From positions 1,550,001 through 1,614,000 of the forward strand of contig NZ_CP014634.1 in assembly GCF_001586215.1 (NCBI RefSeq): a stretch of DNA of 64,000 nucleotides. The letters are read 5' to 3'. Position 1 is the first letter of the stretch, and every line of letters starts with the position of its first letter. A model generated the notes under the pieces. The model had not been told where the DNA came from and ran no database searches. It saw only the letters and a program-made list of their open reading frames with translations. Below are positions 1 to 6,927 of this stretch, piece by piece. The position numbers and the translations under genes were made by a program. This DNA comes from Corynebacterium simulans (GTDB taxonomy: Bacteria > Actinomycetota > Actinomycetes > Mycobacteriales > Mycobacteriaceae).

Positions 1-221
1 GCTTTTGTGACAATCTCATCTGCCAACTTGCCAGATCGGATGGAAATGTTGCCGGAAGCATCTTCGTAGCGCAGGCGGACGCCGCGCTTGATGGACTGCG
101 AGGAGTGCAGGGCACGGAGAACTCCACCATGCATCGTGCGCTTTGGAACGCCGGTGTCATCGCGATTGAGGTTGGAGAATGGAATGCTGGACAGGATATT
201 GATAGTGAGGTGACGCGACAT
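1..221 (-). CDS. cas7: Cas7e/Cse4 (CasC) backbone subunit, 5' part only
   Basis: Cas7e forms the helical backbone of the type I-E Cascade complex along the crRNA. Only the first 73 codons are in the window; the gene runs off the left edge. The start ATG (219-221) is preceded by AAAGGA. The N-terminus carries the family's conserved stretch around residues 15-31 (FSNLNRDDTGVPKR), followed by GGVLRALHSSQSIKRG. It lies 27 bp downstream of cse2 on the same strand, the usual cas8e-cse2-cas7 order. Assignment to the family is firm; completeness cannot be judged. Confidence 0.85.
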   Translation of the reverse strand, partial: MSRHLTINILSSIPFSNLNRDDTGVPKRTMHGGVLRALHSSQSIKRGVRLRYEDASGNISIRSGKLADEIVTK

Positions 222-248
222 GGGAAAAATCCTTTCGAAGGTTGTGGT

Positions 249-860
249 TTAGGAAGAAGCGGAGGTGGAAAAACCGGAGTAGTAGTTCTGGAGCACGCTG
301 CGGCGAACGCGTTGAGAGCTTTCTGTGAAGCCATTGCCCCATCGGAAGAAAATCCGGAAAAGGTCATACACAGGTAGCGGAGGTGTGTCCTTCGTGTTCC
401 CTGCTAGTGCGGCGATACGACGAATAGTAGTGATAGCTTCATCCACGTTTTGCGTATGTAATGAGACGAGCCTGCTGGCTACAGCATCCGGATGGCGAGG
501 ATCTAGCGTTTCTTGTTCTGGAGCCAATTTGCGAGAGATGAGGTTGCACCATTGTCCGAGTGATCGGAAACCCGTTTCTTGGGAATCAATGTGCGGTACC
601 GCATCGAATTCCGCAACCAGAGCTGCGAGGCGAAGCGCTACTGTGCGGGTGGTGGGGCTGGCATCGGCAGGCAAAAGAGGAAAAATGAATGGATAGGCGT
701 AGTGCTCCGTAGACTGCGAATTACCGCGGCGAAGGAAAGCACGGGTGCGGCGCCATTCACTGCCGGAATGGGAAGTGGGTTTGTCGTGGTAATTACGCAC
801 AGATTGAGTCAGCCAGGTCAAAAGTGGCTGCCATTCTGGCGTAGATTGTGTGTGATTCAT
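249..860 (-). CDS. cse2: Cse2 (CasB/Cas11e) small subunit of Cascade
   Basis: Small all-alpha subunit that stabilises crRNA and the displaced strand in type I-E Cascade. The 203-residue length fits the family. Visible family traits are the N-terminal WRRTRAFLRRGNS region and the basic C-terminal RVRRSVLQNYY segment. The start ATG at 860 follows AAGGA. It lies 15 bp downstream of cas8e and 27 bp upstream of cas7e, so the three are almost certainly co-transcribed. The assignment rests on size, weak motif resemblance and strong operon context. Confidence 0.8.
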   Translation of the reverse strand: MNHTQSTPEWQPLLTWLTQSVRNYHDKPTSHSGSEWRRTRAFLRRGNSQSTEHYAYPFIFPLLPADASPTTRTVALRLAALVAEFDAVPHIDSQETGFRSLGQWCNLISRKLAPEQETLDPRHPDAVASRLVSLHTQNVDEAITTIRRIAALAGNTKDTPPLPVYDLFRIFFRWGNGFTESSQRVRRSVLQNYYSGFSTSASS

Positions 861-875
861 CCTTTTCCTTAGAAA

Positions 876-2465
876 TTAGGTGGTGGGGTCGTCGGGGTCT
901 TCGGCAACAAAATCCTTGATGTGCCGTTTTACCCAGTACTCGACCCCGGCTCGAACGTGGGCAATCCGTGCGGGCTCTTGACCAAAATGTGGTTGTGTGA
1001 CTGAATCAAAAGCGGCCATGGAAGCGGTGTGTAGCCCGGTACGCAGCTCCGGGGAAGCGATGAACTCGCTCTTGGCTGAACGGCACTCTTTGAGCAGCAA
1101 AGAGAAATTGTGGGACATATTGCGCCAAAAGGCTTCGCTTACATCTCCGCGGCTGGATTCCAAAAAATCCAAAACTAGCGGTACTTTGCCGCCTGCACGC
1201 TCGTTAGCGTTTTCTCGGCGGAATGGGCGGATTACGGTGCTATGAAGCTTGTCGATGCAGTTTGCACCAAGCCTGATATCAGCTTGCACACCAGGATTGG
1301 TGTCGTGGGCCCACTCCTCATCACGAGGGAAGAATATGTCGGAAGCGCGAATATTGGGGCTAGAAGCGGTACCCTCCATGCGGTGCCGGATGAACACTAG
1401 GCGTGCTTCAGCTGTTGGAGGAAGTATGTGGGATGAGCTGGCCTTTTCAAACTCCGCGGTTTTATTTTGTGCAGCCCAGTTGATGGCCAAAGCAGTAGCA
1501 TCTTTACCCAGATCTAGACGCTGAAGTTTTAGCTCTTTGCCATTATTGATGTACAGGTAGAACGGGTCTTTTTGATTGCGCAGCGTCCACCAATCTTTTT
1601 GCTGATCTTTGCTGCCCATCTCGGTAAGGAACCATTCAGGCGGTACACCGCCGGTGCGGACACCAACAAGCTCTGATGCTTCCCAGGCTGTAGCAGGGGA
1701 ATTAGAAGTCCACGTGGCCGACCATAGCGGGTGAACTATCCCGTCGTGGCGCGAGTACGCGCAGGTGCGGTCAGCCCATGCGGGAAGGCCTGTGCCCTTG
1801 ACCCATGACTGTGGAATTGCCATGAGCAAGGTTTCTAGTAATGATTGCCCATGCCACAGCACTTCTGTTGCCGAATTCTCAGTACCAACAAAACGCATCG
1901 CCGGGGAACCAGAAACGCATTTGTCACCGCAGTACGCATTGTTGCCTGCTACGGATAGGTGATGATAAGTCACGAGCCACATCACTGCATCTTCTAGAGA
2001 TAACCGTTCCTGGTTAGCGGTGAGAAGGTTGGCAAAGTCTTCCGACTCATTGGGTGGCATAGCCGGTGACAGTTTCTTGACTGGATGAGTCCCGGGGCCA
2101 ACATAAGTTGCTTTGTCCTTGGGGTTGGACGTATTAACTGCCGGTCGTTGCATGAATGGGAATTGTGCGTCGTGCAAGTAAGCACCAGCGCTGAGCTCTT
2201 CGAGAGCCTTATCAACGGCCGCTTCAGATAGGCCGAGATTGAGTAATTCGGCAGGGGTTTTGGCTTCGTGCCGTAGTACTACTGCAGTAATGCCTGCCAA
2301 AAGTCGAACCTGAGAGCTGAAATGAAAACCGGGTTGCGAAGAAGTGATATCGAAATCGTGTTTGTGGGCCCTAAGGAGTGCATCACGCACGCTTAGCCGG
2401 CCTTGTGATGTCGGCAGAAATTCGACATTTGTCAGGCAATTGATGTTTGGACTCTCTGATGTCAT
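876..2465 (-). CDS. cas8e: Cas8e/Cse1 (CasA) large subunit of Cascade
   Basis: Large subunit of type I-E Cascade that recognises the PAM and recruits Cas3. At 529 residues it has the usual Cse1 length. The N-terminal region (residues 8-35) has the Cse1 pattern of a short strand, a G-x-L-S-V turn and DALLRAH; the middle has the typical AMRFVGTENSATEVLWHGQS region. It is the first recognisable gene of the operon; the start ATG has GAAGG upstream. In most I-E loci cas3 precedes this gene, but no intact cas3 is seen here (see 2516-2773). Confidence 0.85.
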   Translation of the reverse strand: MTSESPNINCLTNVEFLPTSQGRLSVRDALLRAHKHDFDITSSQPGFHFSSQVRLLAGITAVVLRHEAKTPAELLNLGLSEAAVDKALEELSAGAYLHDAQFPFMQRPAVNTSNPKDKATYVGPGTHPVKKLSPAMPPNESEDFANLLTANQERLSLEDAVMWLVTYHHLSVAGNNAYCGDKCVSGSPAMRFVGTENSATEVLWHGQSLLETLLMAIPQSWVKGTGLPAWADRTCAYSRHDGIVHPLWSATWTSNSPATAWEASELVGVRTGGVPPEWFLTEMGSKDQQKDWWTLRNQKDPFYLYINNGKELKLQRLDLGKDATALAINWAAQNKTAEFEKASSSHILPPTAEARLVFIRHRMEGTASSPNIRASDIFFPRDEEWAHDTNPGVQADIRLGANCIDKLHSTVIRPFRRENANERAGGKVPLVLDFLESSRGDVSEAFWRNMSHNFSLLLKECRSAKSEFIASPELRTGLHTASMAAFDSVTQPHFGQEPARIAHVRAGVEYWVKRHIKDFVAEDPDDPTT

Positions 2466-2515
2466 CGAGACCTTCTTTCTTCAGTGCGAGCCTAAAATTC
2501 ACTCTAGTGCGCAGA

Positions 2516-2773
2516 TCATTTGGGCATAGGAAAATTTCTCAAAAATTTTTCCAATTCAGTTAAATAGTTGACGTTTCTATCGAATTGGTGAAAGCGGCTA
2601 GCGCGGTGCGCGAGACGGAGTGTCTTTAGTGAATGTGCTGGAATAGGAGTCATACTGGTGACGATAGTCTTTGGCCTGGACACGTCTAGCTGATATTCGG
2701 ATGATTGTTCGATCGTTGAGGTGAGCGCCGACACTAGAATTGGCTGTCCGTCCTGCCTTCTGACTGCGTCCTT
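2516..2773 (-). pseudogene. Possible decayed cas3 helicase fragment
   Basis: An open frame of about 85 codons bounded by TAA upstream and TGA downstream ends 50 bp before cas8e. It has no good start or ribosome site. Its order of short motifs, ILVSALTSTIEQS, then VTSMTPI, then LRLAHRASRFHQFDR, resembles helicase motifs V-VI of Cas3 (ILVATQ-(V/I)EQS-LD, TDLAPI, LQR-GR-HRH). The position directly before cas8e is where cas3 normally sits. The match is by eye and imperfect; it may be chance. Confidence 0.25.
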
Positions 2774-2793
2774 TTAGCGGTGAAAACGTCCAA

Positions 2794-2850
2794 AGCCCTC
2801 GTCATCCCCTAGAAAGTGACGGTGTTTCCGTTTGTGGGGAGACGAGGGCT
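2794..2850 (-). terminator. Hairpin downstream of phoA
   Basis: A 15-bp stem (AGCCCTCGTC-A-TCCCC at 2794-2809 against GGGGAGACGAGGGCT at 2836-2850, one bulged A) lies 43 bp after the phoA stop. Read on the minus strand it is followed by a short T-rich run. Probably the phoA transcription terminator. Confidence 0.65.
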
Positions 2851-2892
2851 GGTGCTTGTCCGCGGCTTAGTGGCGGGGCGTCGGCTAGCGCA

Positions 2893-4476
2893 TTAGGCGA
2901 ACTGCTTGATGAGGTCTTGCAGAGCCTTGAAGTCGAACTTGACCAGGCCAAGGGCCTGAGCGGCAGCGGTGATGATGCCGAAGATGAGGGCCATCACGCC
3001 GGCGCCAGCCAGGCCAGCGCCTGCAGAAGAGGAGCCGTCGGAGGAACCGTCGTTAGATGGCTTGTTGTCGGTGTCGCCGGGGTTGTTGGTGTCGTCTTCA
3101 GCGGTGTTGAACCACCACTCGTCCAGGGCCAGCTTGGCCACGGTGGTGTTGTCGATGTACTCGCCGCGGACTGGGTCGGTGCCAGAAACCTTAGCCTGGA
3201 TATCTTCGGAGCCAGCGCCCTTGAAGAAGAACGGTACTACCTGGTTGGTGTGGTTGGTGGAGTACCACTCGTGGGTCGGAGCGGTGCCCTTGGTGCCGGT
3301 CTGTGGCTTCCAAGCGTCGGTCTCATCCTTGCCGGAGAGGTAACCAGTCTCGTGGTCAGCGGTGACAATCAGCAGGGTTTCCTCCCAGGAGGAGTTCTTC
3401 TCAACCCAGTCGATGGCGGCGTCGACAGCCGCGTTGAAGTCCTGGACCTCTTCGATGTCGCGGCCGGTCTGGTTTGCGTGGCCGGACCAGTCGATGGCGC
3501 CGCCTTCAATCATGAGGGAGAAGCCGTCCTCGTCCTGGCCCAGGGCGTTGAGTGCGCCGTTGGTCATGGTCGGCAGGTCAACCACGTCGTTCTTCGGGTC
3601 GGTGCCTGGCTCCTTCGCTTCAGCATCGCCGGAGCGGTTCTGCTGCAGGGTGGTTGCAACTGGTGCCAGGCCGAAGTACTTCTTACCCTCTTCTGCGTTG
3701 CCAGCAGCCAGGGACTCAAAGCCGGCGGTGTTATCGGTGAACTCCCAGCCCTTCGAGCCGTCGCGAAGCGCAGCGAGGTTCTCCTTGGAGATGTAGGAGT
3801 AGTCCTCGGAACCGGCAGCAACCTTCTGCGCGTCATCGTTGTACTTAGGGTGGCCCGCACCCATGATGACGGAGAGATCGGAGTTGATCATGGAATCGCC
3901 GATCTCCAGGTAGTTGTTGCGGTTCTTGTTGTGCGCCGCGAACGCCGCTGGGGTGGCGTGGTCGAACGGTACGGAAGTGACGACGCCTGCGGACTTGCCC
4001 TCGCGGATGGCGCGCTCGGAGAGGTTTTCCATTTCGTGGCCGTAGGAAGAGACGCCCAGGGTGCCATTATCAACCTTGGAGCCGGTGGCCATTGCGGTGC
4101 CGGCCGCAGCAGAGTCGGTAGGGCCTTGCTTGATGTACTCGTGGTCAGACCATGCCTTGGCTGGGTCGTAGGAGCCGCCGTGCGGGAAGGTAGTCATGGA
4201 CAGACGGTTGAAGTCCTCGAATGCCTGGACGGATTCGCCTTCGAGCTCCTTCGCAGTGTCCGGACCGAATGCGCCTTCAACCAGGTACTTGGACTGGCCG
4301 GACTCGTAGAGATTGTTGGAGGCGATGTGGCCGTAGCCCATACCGTCACCAATCATGTAAATGATGTTCTTAGGGCCAGAAGCAGCGGCGTGTGCTGGGG
4401 CGACAAGGCCGGTGGTCAGGGCGGTAGTGGCTACTGCGGCCACGCTAACGCGCAGGGCGCGAGAGAAGTTGCGCAT
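2893..4476 (-). CDS. phoA: Secreted alkaline phosphatase (PhoA family)
   Basis: Hydrolyses phosphate monoesters outside the membrane to release phosphate. I chose the ATG at 4476 (527 residues), because it starts a clean signal peptide (RNFSRALRVSVAAVATTALT, cleavage after AHA); the longer open frame from 4566 adds only untypical residues. Family motifs: metal-binding GDGMGYGH, nucleophile region GPTDSAAAGTAMATG, EGGAIDWSGHAN, TADHETG and a C-terminal HTNQVV metal histidine. After the catalytic domain come an Asn/Asp/Ser-rich linker, a hydrophobic helix (AGVMALIFGIITAAAQ) and a lysine/phenylalanine amphipathic end, suggesting retention at the cell surface. It probably responds to phosphate supply, but I cannot identify a Pho box with certainty. 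Confidence 0.92.
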   Translation of the reverse strand: MRNFSRALRVSVAAVATTALTTGLVAPAHAAASGPKNIIYMIGDGMGYGHIASNNLYESGQSKYLVEGAFGPDTAKELEGESVQAFEDFNRLSMTTFPHGGSYDPAKAWSDHEYIKQGPTDSAAAGTAMATGSKVDNGTLGVSSYGHEMENLSERAIREGKSAGVVTSVPFDHATPAAFAAHNKNRNNYLEIGDSMINSDLSVIMGAGHPKYNDDAQKVAAGSEDYSYISKENLAALRDGSKGWEFTDNTAGFESLAAGNAEEGKKYFGLAPVATTLQQNRSGDAEAKEPGTDPKNDVVDLPTMTNGALNALGQDEDGFSLMIEGGAIDWSGHANQTGRDIEEVQDFNAAVDAAIDWVEKNSSWEETLLIVTADHETGYLSGKDETDAWKPQTGTKGTAPTHEWYSTNHTNQVVPFFFKGAGSEDIQAKVSGTDPVRGEYIDNTTVAKLALDEWWFNTAEDDTNNPGDTDNKPSNDGSSDGSSSAGAGLAGAGVMALIFGIITAAAQALGLVKFDFKALQDLIKQFA

Positions 4477-4633
4477 GAGAGAGCTTTCTATGTTCAAGGT
4501 CTTTGGGGACTTTAAAGAGAGATAGGAATAGAAAGAGGCAAGTTCCAAAAGTGAGAGTGGAATCAACCGTGCATAAATCTAGGCAGGCGGAGTAACAACG
4601 GGACCACACACGGGTTAATAAGAATCAAACTAT

Positions 4634-4665
4634 GTGGGTAGTTCTTTTGGACGTCAATTACCCAC
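4634..4665. promoter_or_regulatory. Inverted repeat between phoA and yjdM
   Basis: GTGGGTA (4634-4640) and TACCCAC (4659-4665) form a perfect 7-bp inverted repeat with an 18-base spacer in the divergent phoA/yjdM intergenic region. It could be an operator for either gene. The remaining 4477-4710 shows no gene. Confidence 0.35.
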
Positions 4666-4710
4666 TACGCCGTTCAGCCGTAAGCGTGAGCACAGATTAG
4701 AATCCCTCTC

Positions 4711-5091
4711 ATGACTGAAAATGCAGCTGCGATGTTGCCGCCATGCCCTGAATGTTCCTCCGAATACACCTACGAGATGCCGCCGCTCATCGTCTGCCCG
4801 GAGTGCGCGCACGAGTTCGAAGCCACCGCCGCTGGTGCGGACACCGACTCCGCTGAGCCCCAGGTAATCGTTGATTCTGTGGGCAACGCGCTTGCCGACG
4901 GCGACACTGTCACCGTCACCAAGACCCTCAAGGTCAAGGGTGCGCAGCAGCCGCTGAAGTCCGGCACTAAGGTCCGCGGCATCCGTCTGAACTTTGATGC
5001 TGGAACGGGTCAGGAAGACCACAACATCGACTGCAAGATTGATGGCTTCGGCGCCATGACGTTGAAGCCGGCGGTGGTCAAGAAGGTTTAG
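4711..5091 (+). CDS. yjdM: YjdM/PhnA-family zinc-ribbon protein
   Basis: A 126-residue protein of the PhnA/YjdM family, whose biochemical role is not settled. The N-terminus is a zinc ribbon with paired cysteines CPEC (12-15) and CPEC (29-32). The C-terminal PhnA domain has DSVGNALADGDTVTVTKTLKVKG, a family hallmark (quoted in parts: DSVGNALADGD then TVTVTKTLKVKG), ending IDGFGAMTLKPAVVKK. It is divergent from phoA. The old phn name reflects the E. coli neighbourhood, not phosphonate catalysis. Confidence 0.9.
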   Translation: MTENAAAMLPPCPECSSEYTYEMPPLIVCPECAHEFEATAAGADTDSAEPQVIVDSVGNALADGDTVTVTKTLKVKGAQQPLKSGTKVRGIRLNFDAGTGQEDHNIDCKIDGFGAMTLKPAVVKKV

Positions 5092-5096
5092 ATGCG

Positions 5097-5336
5097 ATGG
5101 CCTCATTGGTAGTAAGAAACCTTGACGACGCGATAAAAGAAGCGCTCGTGGCTCGTGCGCGGGACAATGGCCGCTCAATGGAAGCGGAGGTGCGTGCCAT
5201 TCTTATTGACGTTGTGCAACCGAAGAACATTGGGATTGCTCTTTATGAAGCAAGCAGAGATGCCGCGGTTGAATTGGAAACTCCACCACGTGAAGATGAA
5301 GCGCGGGCGGCGCTTTTTAAAGATTGCCTCCGTTAG
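5097..5336 (+). CDS. FitA-like ribbon-helix-helix antitoxin
   Basis: A 79-residue protein with the Arc/MetJ-type ribbon-helix-helix N-terminus typical of FitA/VapB antitoxins: beta strand SLVVRNLDDAI, then helices through ALVARARDNGRSMEAEVRAIL. Antitoxins of this class bind a PIN-domain RNase toxin through their C-terminus and repress their own operon. It starts 5 bp after yjdM with a weak ribosome site. No intact toxin follows; only a short possible remnant of a FitB-like start is present (5320-5409). Confidence 0.8.
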   Translation: MASLVVRNLDDAIKEALVARARDNGRSMEAEVRAILIDVVQPKNIGIALYEASRDAAVELETPPREDEARAALFKDCLR

Positions 5337-5409
5337 CGTGGTGTGCGAGTTAGTTCCTGTGATGGACCCGATCCTTGAAAACAGATCACCGCAGCTTCAA
5401 CGGGTCTAA
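5320..5409 (+). pseudogene. Remnant of a FitB-like PIN toxin N-terminus
   Basis: Directly after the antitoxin stop, the +1 frame encodes VSVVCELVPVMDPILEN before a stop at 5407-5409. FitB/VapC toxins start (M)I-LDTNVVSEL-RP-PDP--L, and the residues VV-EL--P--DP--L line up. The catalytic acidic residue region before it is out of frame and garbled, and everything after is lost. Interpretation as a decayed toxin is inference. Confidence 0.4.
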
Positions 5410-6134
5410 GTGGCGAACCACAAAATCGAGGCGGCTTGGGCAGCGAGGATGAATCCCACGATGCCAATGATCCAAGCAGTAGTGCTCTGCGCGTTCTTCA
5501 TGAGCCAGTTGTTTAGGCGAATCAACGGTTTTTCGATTGCGGAGCGGGCCATTATTCGGATGCAAGTGAGTAAGAGGGCCGGAAGGATCATTACGAAGCA
5601 ATAGCCCAGCAAGAGCAGCACATTGCTGGGGAATCCGGGACCCTCGACGGTGATGATGCCGATGCCCGCGAGGTAGGGCAGCATGGTTGCGGCTTCGAGG
5701 AATACGGCGACGAGAGCCAATCCGATGAGCGAGCCGGTGGTGCTTGAAGAGGATTTTCCGCTCATGACCTGCGAACGCCACCTCAATATTCGGTTATCCC
5801 CACGTGCTGCTCGCTCCGCAGCGCGTGCTCGAGCTTTCTCGGTGTCCATGAAATGGCTTATTACCAGCAATGCAATCCCTGCTATGAGCTGCACATACCG
5901 AAAGCTCGTGGACTCGAACAGATGACTATAAGAACCAAGTAGCGACGTAGCCCCAAACAGCAATGCCACGCCCAGTGCGAAATAAGAGCCAGCCACAACA
6001 CTCAGAAAGAGCAGGAGCCTGCTGATCTGCAGGCGTCCAGGTGCCGTTAACAAGCCGAGAGGGATCAGGAGGGTGCCGAAGCTGGTCGAATCGATGAGGG
6101 CTAGGACGACGAGGCTGCCGATGGTCGCGATCAT
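5406..6134 (-). CDS. GAP/SfLAP-family membrane protein
   Basis: Six-helix membrane protein of the SfLAP (Sap, sulfolipid-1-addressing protein) / GAP family, implicated in mycobacteria in export of glycolipids. Hydrophobic segments are arranged three plus three around a basic cytosolic loop (EKARARAAERAARGDNR, about residues 100-117). About 242 residues fits the family. The start is ATG 6134, with AAAGG six bases upstream; a GTG at 6137 is possible. It is divergent from a TetR regulator over a perfect double palindrome, so that regulator very likely controls it. Substrate unknown. Confidence 0.75.
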   Translation of the reverse strand: MIATIGSLVVLALIDSTSFGTLLIPLGLLTAPGRLQISRLLLFLSVVAGSYFALGVALLFGATSLLGSYSHLFESTSFRYVQLIAGIALLVISHFMDTEKARARAAERAARGDNRILRWRSQVMSGKSSSSTTGSLIGLALVAVFLEAATMLPYLAGIGIITVEGPGFPSNVLLLLGYCFVMILPALLLTCIRIMARSAIEKPLIRLNNWLMKNAQSTTAWIIGIVGFILAAQAASILWFAT

Positions 6135-6150
6135 CACGGGCCTTTCTTAG

Positions 6151-6192
6151 TAGCACGACTGTGTTAGACGAGACTTTAACACAGTCGTGCTA
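6151..6192. promoter_or_regulatory. Double TetR operator (perfect 16-bp inverted repeat)
   Basis: TAGCACGACTGTGTTA (6151-6166) and its exact reverse complement TAACACAGTCGTGCTA (6177-6192) are separated by 10 bases. Each arm is itself a near-palindrome of the form TARCAC-N4-GTGYTA, so four half-sites occur in 42 bp. This lies between the divergent SfLAP and TetR genes and fits binding of two TetR dimers. Confidence 0.85.
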
Positions 6193-6196
6193 GAGT
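6191..6196 (+). promoter_or_regulatory. -10 box for leaderless tetR transcript
   Basis: TAGAGT ends seven bases before the GTG start at 6204, with no ribosome site between, which predicts a leaderless mRNA. It overlaps the right arm of the operator, consistent with autorepression. Confidence 0.5.
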
Positions 6197-6203
6197 TTCT
6201 TTT

Positions 6204-6806
6204 GTGGCGCCAAGACTCGACATCGAAGAAAGAAAAAAGCAGCTCGCTGAGGCCGTATGGCAGGTCATTCTGGAGCGCGGTATTTCGGCCGTCTCTGTAA
6301 GGAACGTGGCTGAGCAGGCGGGAATCGTTGTTGGTTCACTGCGGCATGTGTTTCCCACCCGCGCCGAGTTGATGAAGTTCTCGGCTGAGCTAATGGTGCA
6401 GCGCGCAACAGAACGGGTGCTTTCCGTTCCTCCCAGTGATGAACCGCAGCAGTATGCGCTTGAGATTGTGAGGCAGCTGTTGCCGTTAGAGGCGGACTCG
6501 CGCGCTGAATTTGAGGTCAACCTCGCACTCGCAACCGAAGTGCCAGCGCTTCCAGAGCTGGCCTCTATTCGGGACGAAGCACACCAGAAACTCCATGAAG
6601 TGGCACTGCGCTTGGTCGAATTGGTGTCTGGTCAATCTCGCGAGTCGGAAGAAGTTGAGGTGAGTGCGCAACGGTTGCATGCACTGATCGACGGTCTTGC
6701 ATTCCACTTGCTGCACCGTCCCGTGGAGGACGATCCGCAGTGGGCCCTCGACATCATTCGCGCGGAATTAACAGCCATTCAGGCTGACTTCAGAACGCGG
6801 GGTTAG
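6204..6806 (+). CDS. TetR-family transcriptional repressor
   Basis: A 200-residue TetR regulator with N-terminal helix-turn-helix (about residues 10-55, ISAVSVRNVAEQAGIVVGSL then HVFPTRAEL) and a variable C-terminal ligand domain. It starts at GTG 6204; the N-terminus MAPRLDIEERKKQLAEAV is normal for the family. Divergent from the SfLAP membrane protein and preceded by the double palindrome, so it probably represses both genes. Ligand unknown. Confidence 0.9.
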   Translation: MAPRLDIEERKKQLAEAVWQVILERGISAVSVRNVAEQAGIVVGSLRHVFPTRAELMKFSAELMVQRATERVLSVPPSDEPQQYALEIVRQLLPLEADSRAEFEVNLALATEVPALPELASIRDEAHQKLHEVALRLVELVSGQSRESEEVEVSAQRLHALIDGLAFHLLHRPVEDDPQWALDIIRAELTAIQADFRTRG

Positions 6807-6913
6807 GTGGGGCTTAACGCGGCGTCGCCAAGCGCATTCCCATCTCAGCGAAAATCCCACCAGATGGACAAGGAAAGCCCAAGGCTAAATGACACAATGA
6901 CCAGCTGGGCTAC

Positions 6914-6919
6914 TACACT
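6914..6919 (+). promoter_or_regulatory. -10 box for leuS (leaderless)
   Basis: TACACT lies eight bases before the leuS ATG and no Shine-Dalgarno sequence is present, so the transcript is probably leaderless. Confidence 0.5.
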
Positions 6920-6927
6920 GTCTAAAC

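Larger units (their letters stand above)
2466..2892. other. Gene-free stretch between the cas operon and phoA
   Basis: These 427 bases hold no convincing intact gene. The part nearest cas8e is AT-rich (about 2525-2580) and probably contains the cas promoter, but I see no clean -35/-10 pair. A possible decayed cas3 fragment (2516-2773) and a hairpin (2794-2850) are listed separately. No CRISPR repeats are present. Confidence 0.5.

Noticed and set aside
1..2892. CRISPR array near the cas genes
   Set aside because: No direct repeats of 25-40 bp with regular spacing are present in this part; any array must lie beyond the left edge.
2917..4515. 532-codon open frame on the plus strand
   Set aside because: It is the antisense shadow of phoA; its translation is a low-complexity Val/Gly-rich sequence with no family features.
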